A stretch of DNA of 64,000 nucleotides. Source: an uncultured Lachnospiraceae bacterium. GTDB taxonomy: Bacteria; Bacillota; Clostridia; Lachnospirales; Lachnospiraceae. Numbering within the stretch: the first letter of the stretch is position 1; each line of letters opens with the position of its first letter. The position numbers were made by a program, and so were the translations under genes. The stretch covers positions 1 to 64,000 of the forward strand of contig CAMOSN010000003.1 of NCBI GenBank assembly GCA_946624935.1. The letters are read 5' to 3'. Below the pieces are notes generated by a model that did not search any database, was not told the DNA's origin, and saw nothing but the letters and a program-made list of their open reading frames with translations. This document shows positions 49,664-57,937 of this stretch, one piece after another.

Positions 49664-51598
49664 CTACCAGGCCCGCTGGAAGCAGCGCTCGCAGCAGCTG
49701 AAGGGGGAGTCGATGGGCAGGGTGCGGCCGCAGTACCGGCAGCGCTTGATGTAGCGGCTCTTTTCCTTCAGCAGCAGCCGCATGATGTGATCCTCGGTTT
49801 TGGCGCGTTCTTTGGCGATCCATCGCTCGTCGATGTTTTTTCCGAGCCGGTGGGACATCTGGTAGTAGAGGTCGAGCTGCTTGTAGTAGGTCTCGTACTT
49901 TTGCAGTGCGTTTTTCTCGCCGCGGATGAGGCGGGGTTTTTCGAGGGTGATGTCCGCCATGTAGTCCATGCAGTAATCCAGCCACAGGCCCACGACGTGA
50001 CGGTCCTTGATGTCCACGGGGGTGCTGATCATTTTGTAGAGCAGGCGCTTGTCCTCGAAGCCAGGGATCTTCTCCCGCACGGCTCTTGCCTTTTCGTAGA
50101 GGAAGAGGGCTTCGTCCACGTTTTCCTTTTCAAAGGGCTCGATGGGTACCTGGGCGTGCCACACCTTCAGGATCTCGTCGAGGGGCTCGCTGATGTCGAG
50201 CAGCACCTGGGGGAAGCCGAGGCTGACATGGGTCAGTTCCGGATCGTGCCGGTTGTAGGTGGCGCGCAGGTATTCGAGGGCGTCCTCGTCAGAGGCGGTC
50301 ACATAGCCGATGTCGTAGATGCCGAACCGACCGGCTCTTCCGGCGATCTGCCGGATCTCGGAGGTGGTCAGCAGGCGCTGCTGTGTGCCGTCGAATTTGG
50401 AGCACTGCAAGAAGACGATGCGGCGCACGGGCAGGTTGAGGCCCATGCCGATGGCATCGGTGGACACGACCACGCGGGTCTTTCCTTCCGTAAACAGATG
50501 CATCTGCCGGCGGCGGATCTCGGGGGGCAGGCTGCCGTAAATGACGCTGCATTCCACTCCCGCCTCCTCCAGACGTCCGGCTACATCCAGCACGGATTTC
50601 TTGGAGAACACGATCAGCGCATCGCCGGTGCGGATGTCCTCCGGAAACGCAAAGGGCCTGCTTTCGAAGATCAGGTCGGTCTTGCGTTCATATCGATGGA
50701 TCTCGAAGGAGTCATGGCACAGATCGATCAGATGCGTGATCACGTTCAGTGCATTTGCACTCGCACATACGTGGATCTCATCTGCCTTCAGGCCAAGGAT
50801 CGCCCGGGTCCAGGAGTGCCCGCGGTCGCCGTCGGCCATCATCTGCGCCTCGTCGATCACGGCCACATCGTAATGCTTCTCCAGCTCGGCCATCTCCACG
50901 GTGGCGGCGGTGATGCGGCTGTTCTCATCCTCGATGCATTCCTGCCCGGTGAGCATCGTGGAGGGCACGCCCAGGTCGTGCATCTTCTCATACACCTCCA
51001 GGGCGAGCAGACGCAGCGGCCCCAGATAGATTCCGCACTTCGCGCCTTTCAGCCGTTCGAGTGCCTGAAAGGTCTTGCCGCTGTTGGTCGGTCCGATGTG
51101 CAGGATAAATTTCCGGTGCATGTCGAGGCTATCGGGAAACTCCATCTCCGGCCGGGTCGGTACCAGGTCCGTCATCTGTGTGCGGATGATCTCCTCTTTG
51201 TAGGCCGGATAAATCGTAAAGAGCGGACGGGTGCAGATCTGTCCCCTCCGCTTTTTGCGCATCCATTCGATGAATTCGTCGGTGATTCCCTCCTGCTGCT
51301 CGGGCAGCATCATTCCCAGATCCAGGCGTACCAGGTCCGGGATCATATGGTTCCCGACGGAGGCAAGCACCTTTTCATTGTGCTTGCCGTAGGCTGCGTC
51401 AGCGATGTTTCCCAACTGACGATGGAACGCCTCCAAGGAGGCAAAGCCCATGCGGGACGCCGCGGCATTATGCAGGGTGGAAGCCAGCCTGCCGGCCTTT
51501 TCCCCCAGATTGCCCCCGGCCGCGCCCTTGCGCTTGCGTGAAAGGGTCTGCCGCTCGTATTCCTCGATGTAATAGTCGATCAGTTTTTCTTTTACCAT
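49664..51598 (-). CDS. SUV3-like DExH RNA helicase with C-terminal Cys-rich ribbon
   Basis: FILHIGPTNSGKTFQALERLKGAKCGIYLGPLRLLALE; VIDEAQMM; IAGRAGRFG; CRYCGRTLPIDSPFSCCERC. Confidence 0.88.
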   Translation of the reverse strand: MVKEKLIDYYIEEYERQTLSRKRKGAAGGNLGEKAGRLASTLHNAAASRMGFASLEAFHRQLGNIADAAYGKHNEKVLASVGNHMIPDLVRLDLGMMLPEQQEGITDEFIEWMRKKRRGQICTRPLFTIYPAYKEEIIRTQMTDLVPTRPEMEFPDSLDMHRKFILHIGPTNSGKTFQALERLKGAKCGIYLGPLRLLALEVYEKMHDLGVPSTMLTGQECIEDENSRITAATVEMAELEKHYDVAVIDEAQMMADGDRGHSWTRAILGLKADEIHVCASANALNVITHLIDLCHDSFEIHRYERKTDLIFESRPFAFPEDIRTGDALIVFSKKSVLDVAGRLEEAGVECSVIYGSLPPEIRRRQMHLFTEGKTRVVVSTDAIGMGLNLPVRRIVFLQCSKFDGTQQRLLTTSEIRQIAGRAGRFGIYDIGYVTASDEDALEYLRATYNRHDPELTHVSLGFPQVLLDISEPLDEILKVWHAQVPIEPFEKENVDEALFLYEKARAVREKIPGFEDKRLLYKMISTPVDIKDRHVVGLWLDYCMDYMADITLEKPRLIRGEKNALQKYETYYKQLDLYYQMSHRLGKNIDERWIAKERAKTEDHIMRLLLKEKSRYIKRCRYCGRTLPIDSPFSCCERCFQRAW

Positions 51599-51734
51599 AT
51601 ATTTTGATATCTTAGCTGATATTGTAATCGTTTTCTGTAGTGAATATGAAGTTTTGAGTTCATATGAAGTCTTGAGTTAATATGAAGTCCTGCCCACGAT
51701 CGCAGCGATATATAAGTCCCGGGCATCGCTGCAC

Positions 51735-52631
51735 TCAGGGCTGCATATTTGTTCCGAAATGATAGGACCGGTTCCCGATCGCCGTAAACAGCGCCCGCAT
51801 GCTGTCTTCCGGCGCAGTTGCCATCTCCACGCATTCTGCCAGCTTCTTCAACAGGTATGCGTCCCGCTTCACGCCCTTCTCAAACAGCCGGAAAAAGGCT
51901 TCGGTGAGCTCTTCGCTCACGTGATAACGGTTCCGGTTGATGAACAGCGGGCTCATCGAGGCATGGCCGAGCAGGCGTTTCTCCAGTCCGTACAGGAGCC
52001 ACTCCTTCATGCCGGTCGGGTCGATCAGGACGCCGGTCAGCAGATAGTATTCCCGCAGAATCAGCCGCATGCGCCTCTTTCCCGGCACGCCCTGCGCATC
52101 CGGATAAACCGTCCGGATACACAGAGAGAGTGCATCGCCCACGGCGCGGATCTCCCGGCTGTTCAGCCGCAGAAGGCCCATCTGATGGGATTCATTGATG
52201 TCCCTGCCCAGGATACGCGCGCACACGCGGGCGTCCATCTCTGCTTCAAGCCGGAAATGCCTGCCCTGCCAGGTGTCCACCGCTCCGGTGCTGCAGGCAT
52301 AAAAAACCAGGGGATGACAGCAGGTATCCAGGCTGTAATGCCCCAGAAAGCCTGCCAGATAGGCAAGGGTGATGCTGCGACGCTCCCCCTCCTGCCCCAT
52401 TGCATAAAGGTACAGTGCCCGCAAAAATGCGCCGGTACGCTCCTTGTGCATCTGCGCGCCGACTTCCGCTCCCAGCGCCCGGTCCCCGAGCGAGTAGAAA
52501 AAAAGATCCGGCCCCGCAAGCCCCAGGTCATAGACCGCAGGATGCCGCCGGATCAGCAGCCTGAGTGTTCCATCCTGCAGTGTGTGCCAGGCACGCACGC
52601 CGCAGGCATAATGTGCCAGATATGCCGGCAT
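51735..52631 (-). CDS. Zinc-dependent phospholipase C family protein
   Basis: MPAYLAHYACGVRAW, GLAGPDLFFYSLGDR, FLGHYSLDTCCHPLVFYAC. Confidence 0.85.
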   Translation of the reverse strand: MPAYLAHYACGVRAWHTLQDGTLRLLIRRHPAVYDLGLAGPDLFFYSLGDRALGAEVGAQMHKERTGAFLRALYLYAMGQEGERRSITLAYLAGFLGHYSLDTCCHPLVFYACSTGAVDTWQGRHFRLEAEMDARVCARILGRDINESHQMGLLRLNSREIRAVGDALSLCIRTVYPDAQGVPGKRRMRLILREYYLLTGVLIDPTGMKEWLLYGLEKRLLGHASMSPLFINRNRYHVSEELTEAFFRLFEKGVKRDAYLLKKLAECVEMATAPEDSMRALFTAIGNRSYHFGTNMQP

Positions 52632-52646
52632 AACTCATCCTTCCCT

Positions 52647-52679
52647 GAATCAAACAGAGAACCGTCCCCTGTTTGATTC
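52647..52679 (+). repeat. AGAACCGTCCC-loop hairpin element (11-bp perfect stem)
   Basis: GAATCAAACAG-AGAACCGTCCC-CTGTTTGATTC. Confidence 0.97.
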
Positions 52680-53174
52680 AAAAACCTCACGGATACTGTC
52701 AAAATGGAGGAATTCTCCCCGCGCGGCGATGGCGCGGATCTCCCCGAGCGTAGCGTTTGCCGACTCGAGGGTCTCCTCCTTCTGCAGATGAAGCTGCTGT
52801 GGCTGATAATTCATGCGGATCTTGTAAACGTCGACGAAATAGTTGTCCTTTTCCTCCGGGTTTACGCGCTTGTAGGTGAGCGCCAGCTCCATCGGGCAGT
52901 CGGAAACGTCGAGTCCGGTCTCCTCGAGGACCTCGCGTATGACGGCATCCCTGGAGCTCTCCCCTGCGCGCACGCCGCCTCCGGGGACCTCCCACCAGCC
53001 CGGTGCCCAGGATTTTGTGAGCACTCTTCTGGTGATCAGAAAGGTACCGTCGCTGCGCTCGATCACGCCGAGCACGGTCAGATGAAAGTCGCCCGGCTGC
53101 ATGTTCCAGTCGTTGCGCTTCATCACTCTCCCGGTCGGCTGTTTGTTTTCATCATAGATATCCCAGTATTCCAC
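52650..53174 (-). CDS. NUDIX hydrolase (probable GTG start)
   Basis: NUDIX box GGGVRAGESSRDAVIREVLEETGLDV; C-terminus ESNRGRFSV encoded by a repeat element. Confidence 0.9.
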   Translation of the reverse strand: MEYWDIYDENKQPTGRVMKRNDWNMQPGDFHLTVLGVIERSDGTFLITRRVLTKSWAPGWWEVPGGGVRAGESSRDAVIREVLEETGLDVSDCPMELALTYKRVNPEEKDNYFVDVYKIRMNYQPQQLHLQKEETLESANATLGEIRAIAARGEFLHFDSIREVFESNRGRFSV

Positions 53175-53194
53175 GTACTTTCCTTTCGTCCGCC

Positions 53195-53295
53195 GCGACA
53201 TTGGACGGTTCTGGTACTGACACCGCTGCGACTTTACACGGTTCCGTCGCTGACTCCGCTGCGGCATCACACGGTTCCGACACTGCACCACTTCG
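53195..53295. repeat. Three copies of a 33-bp tandem unit upstream of the NUDIX gene
   Basis: cggttc at 53206, 53239, 53272 with surrounding similarity. Confidence 0.85.
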
Positions 53296-53310
53296 TCATT
53301 ACATTCCTGA

Positions 53311-53709
53311 TTACTTAATGAAACGGTCGATCGCCTTGTTCAGCTCGTCGAGCTCGGTCTGATCGCCGTTTTCGATAGCATCCACAAGACAGTGCTGGAT
53401 GTGATCCTGCAGGATCATTTTGCCGGTATTGTTGATCGCTGCCTTCACTGCGGAAAGCTGGATCAGCACCTCCGAGCAGTCCCGCCCGTCCTCAACCATC
53501 CTCTTTACGGATTCCAGATGACCGATCGCCTTGGCCAGGCGGTTGATCACGGCCTTCGTATTGGTGTGCTGATGCGGATGCGAATGATGGTGGCCGGCGT
53601 TCTCCCCGGAGGGTCCGTGGGAGTGGGTCACCTGTGTGCCATCCGCCAGAACATGCGTATGTACATGATATCCCACAGGATATCCTTTTTCCTCTTTTTC
53701 AGTGCTCAA
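53311..53709 (-). CDS. CsoR/FrmR-family metal-responsive repressor with His-rich N-terminal extension
   Basis: VINRLAKAIGHLESVKRMVEDGRDCSEVLIQLSAVKAAINNTGKMILQDHIQHCL; HVHTHV...HSHGPSGENAGHHHSHPHQH. Confidence 0.9.
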   Translation of the reverse strand: MSTEKEEKGYPVGYHVHTHVLADGTQVTHSHGPSGENAGHHHSHPHQHTNTKAVINRLAKAIGHLESVKRMVEDGRDCSEVLIQLSAVKAAINNTGKMILQDHIQHCLVDAIENGDQTELDELNKAIDRFIK

Positions 53710-56186
53710 GCCCGCTTTTCCTCCTGCTCAACCTTCCTCTGCAGCTGTTCGCGCAGGGTAAGTGTCTCTTCGCCTTTTTCCTTCCTGCGCCTGCTCTTCG
53801 CGGCGGACGATTTTTCCCCGGCCTTCCCGGACGAACCAGCCTTTGCGGACGACGCGGCTTTCTCCGTCGAAGCGGATATTGCTGCCTCTCTCCCATCTGA
53901 TTCGCTGTCCGCGCCCCGGCTGTCCTTCTTTCCGCCGCTCTTACCGGTGCTCTCCTCGGGATCGTTGACCCCGGCGGCCGACTTCGAACGGGTGCACCGA
54001 AACACGGCGATGCCCATCGGCGGAACCGTGATGCGGATCGAATCCGGCCTGCCGTCGCATTCATCTGCCCTGGAGATCTTCGCCCGCGGATTGGTGTTTC
54101 CGCTGCCTCCGTATTCCTCGCGGTCGCTGTTGAAGATTTCTTTATAGCTGCCCTTCATGGGCACGCCGATCTTATGCTGCTCGTACACCAGCGGTGAGAA
54201 ATTGCACACGATCAGGAGCATATCCTCCTCGCTGGTCCCTTTGCGCAGGAATACGAGCATGTTTTCGTTGCCGGAGATGTTGTTGATCCACTCAAAGCCG
54301 TCGGGATCGTAATCCAGCTCGTAGAGGGCCTTCTGACTGCGGTAGAGGCTGAGCAGATCACTGATGTAATGCTGCATGGCCTCGCCCTGCCTTGTCGCTG
54401 CCTGATCCCAGTCCAGTCCTTCACGCGGATCCCACTCGGAGAAGGGCAGCAGCTCCTGTCCCATAAACAGCAGCTTTTTGCCCGGGTGTACGACCTGATA
54501 GCCCAGAACGGCACGCACATTGGCGTACTTCATTTCCTTCCTGCCCGGCATCCGTACCAGCAGGGCGCCTTTTCCGCCGCTCACCTCCTCGTGGGAGATG
54601 CTCAGGATAAAGTCTTCGCTGTAGTTGTACACCATGCTGAAGGTCAGATCCCCGTGGTGATAGCCGCGGAACACCGGATCGAGCTGCATGTAGCCGAGGA
54701 AATCACTGCTCCAGCCGTCATTCCATTTGTAGTCAAAGCCCAAGCCGCCCTCCTCCGGCGTTTTCGTTGCCTTCGGCCAGTAGGAGGTCTCCTCCGCCAT
54801 CAGCACCGCGCCGGCGCCTTTTTTGCGGAAAATGGAGGAGAGGTGATGCAGGAATTCCACTGCATCCAGATTTTCATTTCCGCCATACATGTTCGCGATC
54901 CACTGCCCGTCGGTGCGGTCATAATCCAGGTAGAGCATGGCGGAGGCATTCTCAATGTGAATGCCGTCGGCGTGATACATCTTCACCCAGAACAGTGCAT
55001 TCGCGATCAGGAAGCTGGTGACCTCCGGACGAGCATAGTTGAAGATCCGGGTCCCGAGCCTGGGGTTGAGCCCCTGCCGCGGGTCGTGATGCTCGTACAG
55101 ACAGGTGCCGTCAAAGCCGCACAGGCCCTGCATGTCCGGTGCGAAATGGGCCGGTGACCAGTCAAGGAACACGCCGATTCCCTGCTGATGCATGTAATTT
55201 ATGAAATACATGAAATCCGCCGGAGAGCCGTATCTGGCCGTCGGCGCGTAAAAGCCTACCGTGTGATAACCGGCGGTTTCGTCTCTGGAATACTCCATGA
55301 CCGGCATCAGTTCAATGTGGGTATAGCCGCTTTTGCGGACATAGGAGGCGATCATCGGCGCAAGCTCCCGGTAATTGTAGAACTCTCTGCCATCCTCCGG
55401 CACGGCAAAGCTCCCGAGGTGGATCTCACAGATGAACATCGGCTGCCGTCCGGTTCCGCGTTTCCTGCGGTTCAGCTCCCATTCCTGATCCTCCCAGGTA
55501 AAGTCATTCAGATCCGCCACGATCGATGCGGTATCCGGCCGCAGCTCCGAGGCAAAACCGTAGGGATCCGCCTTCAGGAAGGTCATGCCTCCCCTGGCCT
55601 TGATTTCGTATTTATAAAGGTTCCCGACACTCAGGCCCGGAACAAACAGCTCGAAGATTCCCGAATCCCACAGCCTGCGCATGGGAAGACGCCGTCCATC
55701 CCACAGATTGAAATCTCCGACCAGGCTTACGCGCATCGCGTTCGGTGCCCACACGGCAAAATAGATGCCATCGACCCCGTCAACGGTCATGGGATGGGCG
55801 CCCAGCTTTTCATAGGCATGATAGTAGATCCCGGCATTGAACTGCCTGGCCTCCTCCTGCGTAATAACCGGCGGGAACCGATAGGGATCGCGAATCTTCC
55901 GCTGCGTCCCGTCGTCAAAGGTGACCTGGAACAGATACTCCGGCACTCTGGTGCCCGGTACAAGCGCGGCAAAGAAACCGGCCTCATCCTCCCGCTCCAT
56001 TTCATAGGCGGCTGCCGGCTTCCCGCACAGCAGTGTGATCTTTTCCGCGGTCGGGATAAAGGTCTGGATCAGGATGCCCTGGTCGGTCACATGCGCTCCG
56101 AGCAGATCGTGCGGATTATCCTCTTCCGAATAGATCAGTCCCTCGATCCTTGCCCAGTCCATCATATCATAAAGCTTGTCGTTCAT
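53706..56186 (-). CDS. glgB: 1,4-alpha-glucan branching enzyme with low-complexity C-terminal tail
   Basis: YFAVWAPNAMRVSLVGDFNLWDGR, YTHIELMPVMEYSRDETAGYHTVGFYAPTARYGSPADF, LMAEETSYWP. Confidence 0.96.
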   Translation of the reverse strand: MNDKLYDMMDWARIEGLIYSEEDNPHDLLGAHVTDQGILIQTFIPTAEKITLLCGKPAAAYEMEREDEAGFFAALVPGTRVPEYLFQVTFDDGTQRKIRDPYRFPPVITQEEARQFNAGIYYHAYEKLGAHPMTVDGVDGIYFAVWAPNAMRVSLVGDFNLWDGRRLPMRRLWDSGIFELFVPGLSVGNLYKYEIKARGGMTFLKADPYGFASELRPDTASIVADLNDFTWEDQEWELNRRKRGTGRQPMFICEIHLGSFAVPEDGREFYNYRELAPMIASYVRKSGYTHIELMPVMEYSRDETAGYHTVGFYAPTARYGSPADFMYFINYMHQQGIGVFLDWSPAHFAPDMQGLCGFDGTCLYEHHDPRQGLNPRLGTRIFNYARPEVTSFLIANALFWVKMYHADGIHIENASAMLYLDYDRTDGQWIANMYGGNENLDAVEFLHHLSSIFRKKGAGAVLMAEETSYWPKATKTPEEGGLGFDYKWNDGWSSDFLGYMQLDPVFRGYHHGDLTFSMVYNYSEDFILSISHEEVSGGKGALLVRMPGRKEMKYANVRAVLGYQVVHPGKKLLFMGQELLPFSEWDPREGLDWDQAATRQGEAMQHYISDLLSLYRSQKALYELDYDPDGFEWINNISGNENMLVFLRKGTSEEDMLLIVCNFSPLVYEQHKIGVPMKGSYKEIFNSDREEYGGSGNTNPRAKISRADECDGRPDSIRITVPPMGIAVFRCTRSKSAAGVNDPEESTGKSGGKKDSRGADSESDGREAAISASTEKAASSAKAGSSGKAGEKSSAAKSRRRKEKGEETLTLREQLQRKVEQEEKRA

Positions 56187-56211
56187 AGGACCCTCCTTCT
56201 GTTTTACTGCT

Positions 56212-57483
56212 TTACTGCCCAATTCTGTGCAGGAACAGGCCGCTGCGCAGCTTCGGCTCGAACCAGGTGGACTTGGGCGGCATCAGTGCGCCTGCGTCGG
56301 CCACCTCCATCAGCTCACCGATCGAAGTCGGATACATGCGGAAGGCAATTCCACCCCATTTATCCGCCCGTTTTTCCAGTTCCTCACTGCCCCGGATGCC
56401 GCCGACAAATTCGATCCGTTCATCCGTCTTCGGGTCCTCAATACCAAACATCGGTGCAAGAATGCGGTTCTGCAGTACCGACACATCCAGCGTCGCCACC
56501 GGATCGGCTTCACCAGTCGCTGCCGCAGCCGCTTCACCATGTGCTTCCCCGTCCGTGCGGAACTGTGCAAGATACCACTGTCCGTTTACATAAATCTGGA
56601 ACTCGCCCTTTTTCGCAGGCTCATCTGTGATCGCACAGGCGCGCATCGTGCACACCTGCCTCAGGCGCGCAAGCAGATCCTCCAGCTCCATCCCTGCCAG
56701 GTCATGCACCACACGGTTGTAATCCATGATCATCAGCTCGTCGTCCGGGAACAGTACACTCAGGAAGAAGTTGAACTCCTCCTCCCCGGTGCAGGACGGG
56801 TGGCGGTCCCTGCGCATCAGGCCGGCGCGCACCGCCGATTCGGCGCGGTGATGCCCGTCGGCAATGTAAATGCGGTCCATCGTCTCAAAGGCCGCGCGGA
56901 TCGTCTCCAGGTCGGCAGCGTCGTCGATGCGCCAGCCCTGGTGACCGATTCCATCCTCCGAAACAAAATCGAACATCGGCTGGCCCGCGCACACGCGCTC
57001 CGTCACCTGCGCGATGTCGTCATTATGCCGGTAGGCCAGGAAAATCGGGCCGGTCTGCATTCCCGTCACATCCACATGGCGGATACGGTCCTGCAGCTTG
57101 TCCTCACGCGTGTTCTCATGCTTTCGGATCACTTCATTTCGATAATCATCGATCGAAGCGCAGGCCACGATGCCCGTCTGCCCCCGCCCGTTCATCGTCA
57201 GGCGGTACACATAATAGCAGGCGGCGGGATCCTCCACGAACACCCCCTCGCGCTCCTGCTTCTGAAGCATGTCGGCCGCCTTCAGGTAAACATCCGGGGC
57301 GTACATGTCGTGTCCCTCCTCAAACTGAGTTTCGGGACGATCAATATTCAAAAACGAAAGGGGATCTTTCAGCGCCGCAGCGCGTGCCTCCTCCCGGTCG
57401 TACACATCATAAGGCAGCGCCGCCACCCGGGAGGAATACTCCTGTGCGGGCATGATCGCGTGAAACGGTTTGATTACAGCCAT
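56212..57483 (-). CDS. DUF1015 family protein
   Basis: MAVIKPFHAIMPAQEYSSRVAALPYDVYDREEARA; IADGHHRAESAVRAG. Confidence 0.92.
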   Translation of the reverse strand: MAVIKPFHAIMPAQEYSSRVAALPYDVYDREEARAAALKDPLSFLNIDRPETQFEEGHDMYAPDVYLKAADMLQKQEREGVFVEDPAACYYVYRLTMNGRGQTGIVACASIDDYRNEVIRKHENTREDKLQDRIRHVDVTGMQTGPIFLAYRHNDDIAQVTERVCAGQPMFDFVSEDGIGHQGWRIDDAADLETIRAAFETMDRIYIADGHHRAESAVRAGLMRRDRHPSCTGEEEFNFFLSVLFPDDELMIMDYNRVVHDLAGMELEDLLARLRQVCTMRACAITDEPAKKGEFQIYVNGQWYLAQFRTDGEAHGEAAAAATGEADPVATLDVSVLQNRILAPMFGIEDPKTDERIEFVGGIRGSEELEKRADKWGGIAFRMYPTSIGELMEVADAGALMPPKSTWFEPKLRSGLFLHRIGQ

Positions 57484-57578
57484 GGGAAATCCTGTCCTTT
57501 CTTGCTGAGTTTTCCTGTCAGTTTGCATCCATTATAAACGAAGGGCCGGTAGAATTCCATATGTTTTTCCGCAGTGCC

Positions 57579-57606
57579 TCAAACAGGGGGACGGTTCTCT
57601 GTTTGA
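57579..57606 (-). repeat. AGAACCGTCCC-loop hairpin element (12-nt loop)
   Basis: TCAAACAG-GGGGACGGTTCT-CTGTTTGA. Confidence 0.93.
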
Positions 57607-57694
57607 CGTTTCTTTATTCTCTTAAGCGGACGAAATGCCAAAGGGGCAGATTGCTTCAACACATTCGCGTGTGTTTTGACGCCAGCCGGTATCA

Positions 57695-57912
57695 GGCATG
57701 CAGGCACCCCGGGGGCGGTGAATATTTATAGTGAAACGATTAGGGCAGGAACGCAGCTGAGAGATGCGCCATACGTAAACTTAGTCCCCGAGGTAAGAGC
57801 GTTCAGTGCTATGCGCGAATGCCTCGGGGACTTAGTTGGAGTTGGGCGAGAGCTCAACGGAGTGGGCCCGGGTTGAACGGTAATATTCACCGCCCCGGGG
57901 TGCCTGCATGCC
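57695..57912. other. Structured inverted-repeat element: candidate ncRNA or MITE
   Basis: Terminal inverted repeats 57695-57726 and 57882-57912 (31/32 nt); inner stem 57778-57793/57822-57837; GAGA-tetraloop hairpin 57841-57858. Confidence 0.8.
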
Positions 57913-57935
57913 GTCCCCTGTTTGGCCCTGTTTGA
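57911..57935 (+). repeat. Half copy of the hairpin element abutting the 57695-57912 element
   Basis: ccgtcccCTGTTTGgccCTGTTTGaa; left arm absent. Confidence 0.8.
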
Positions 57936-57937
57936 AA

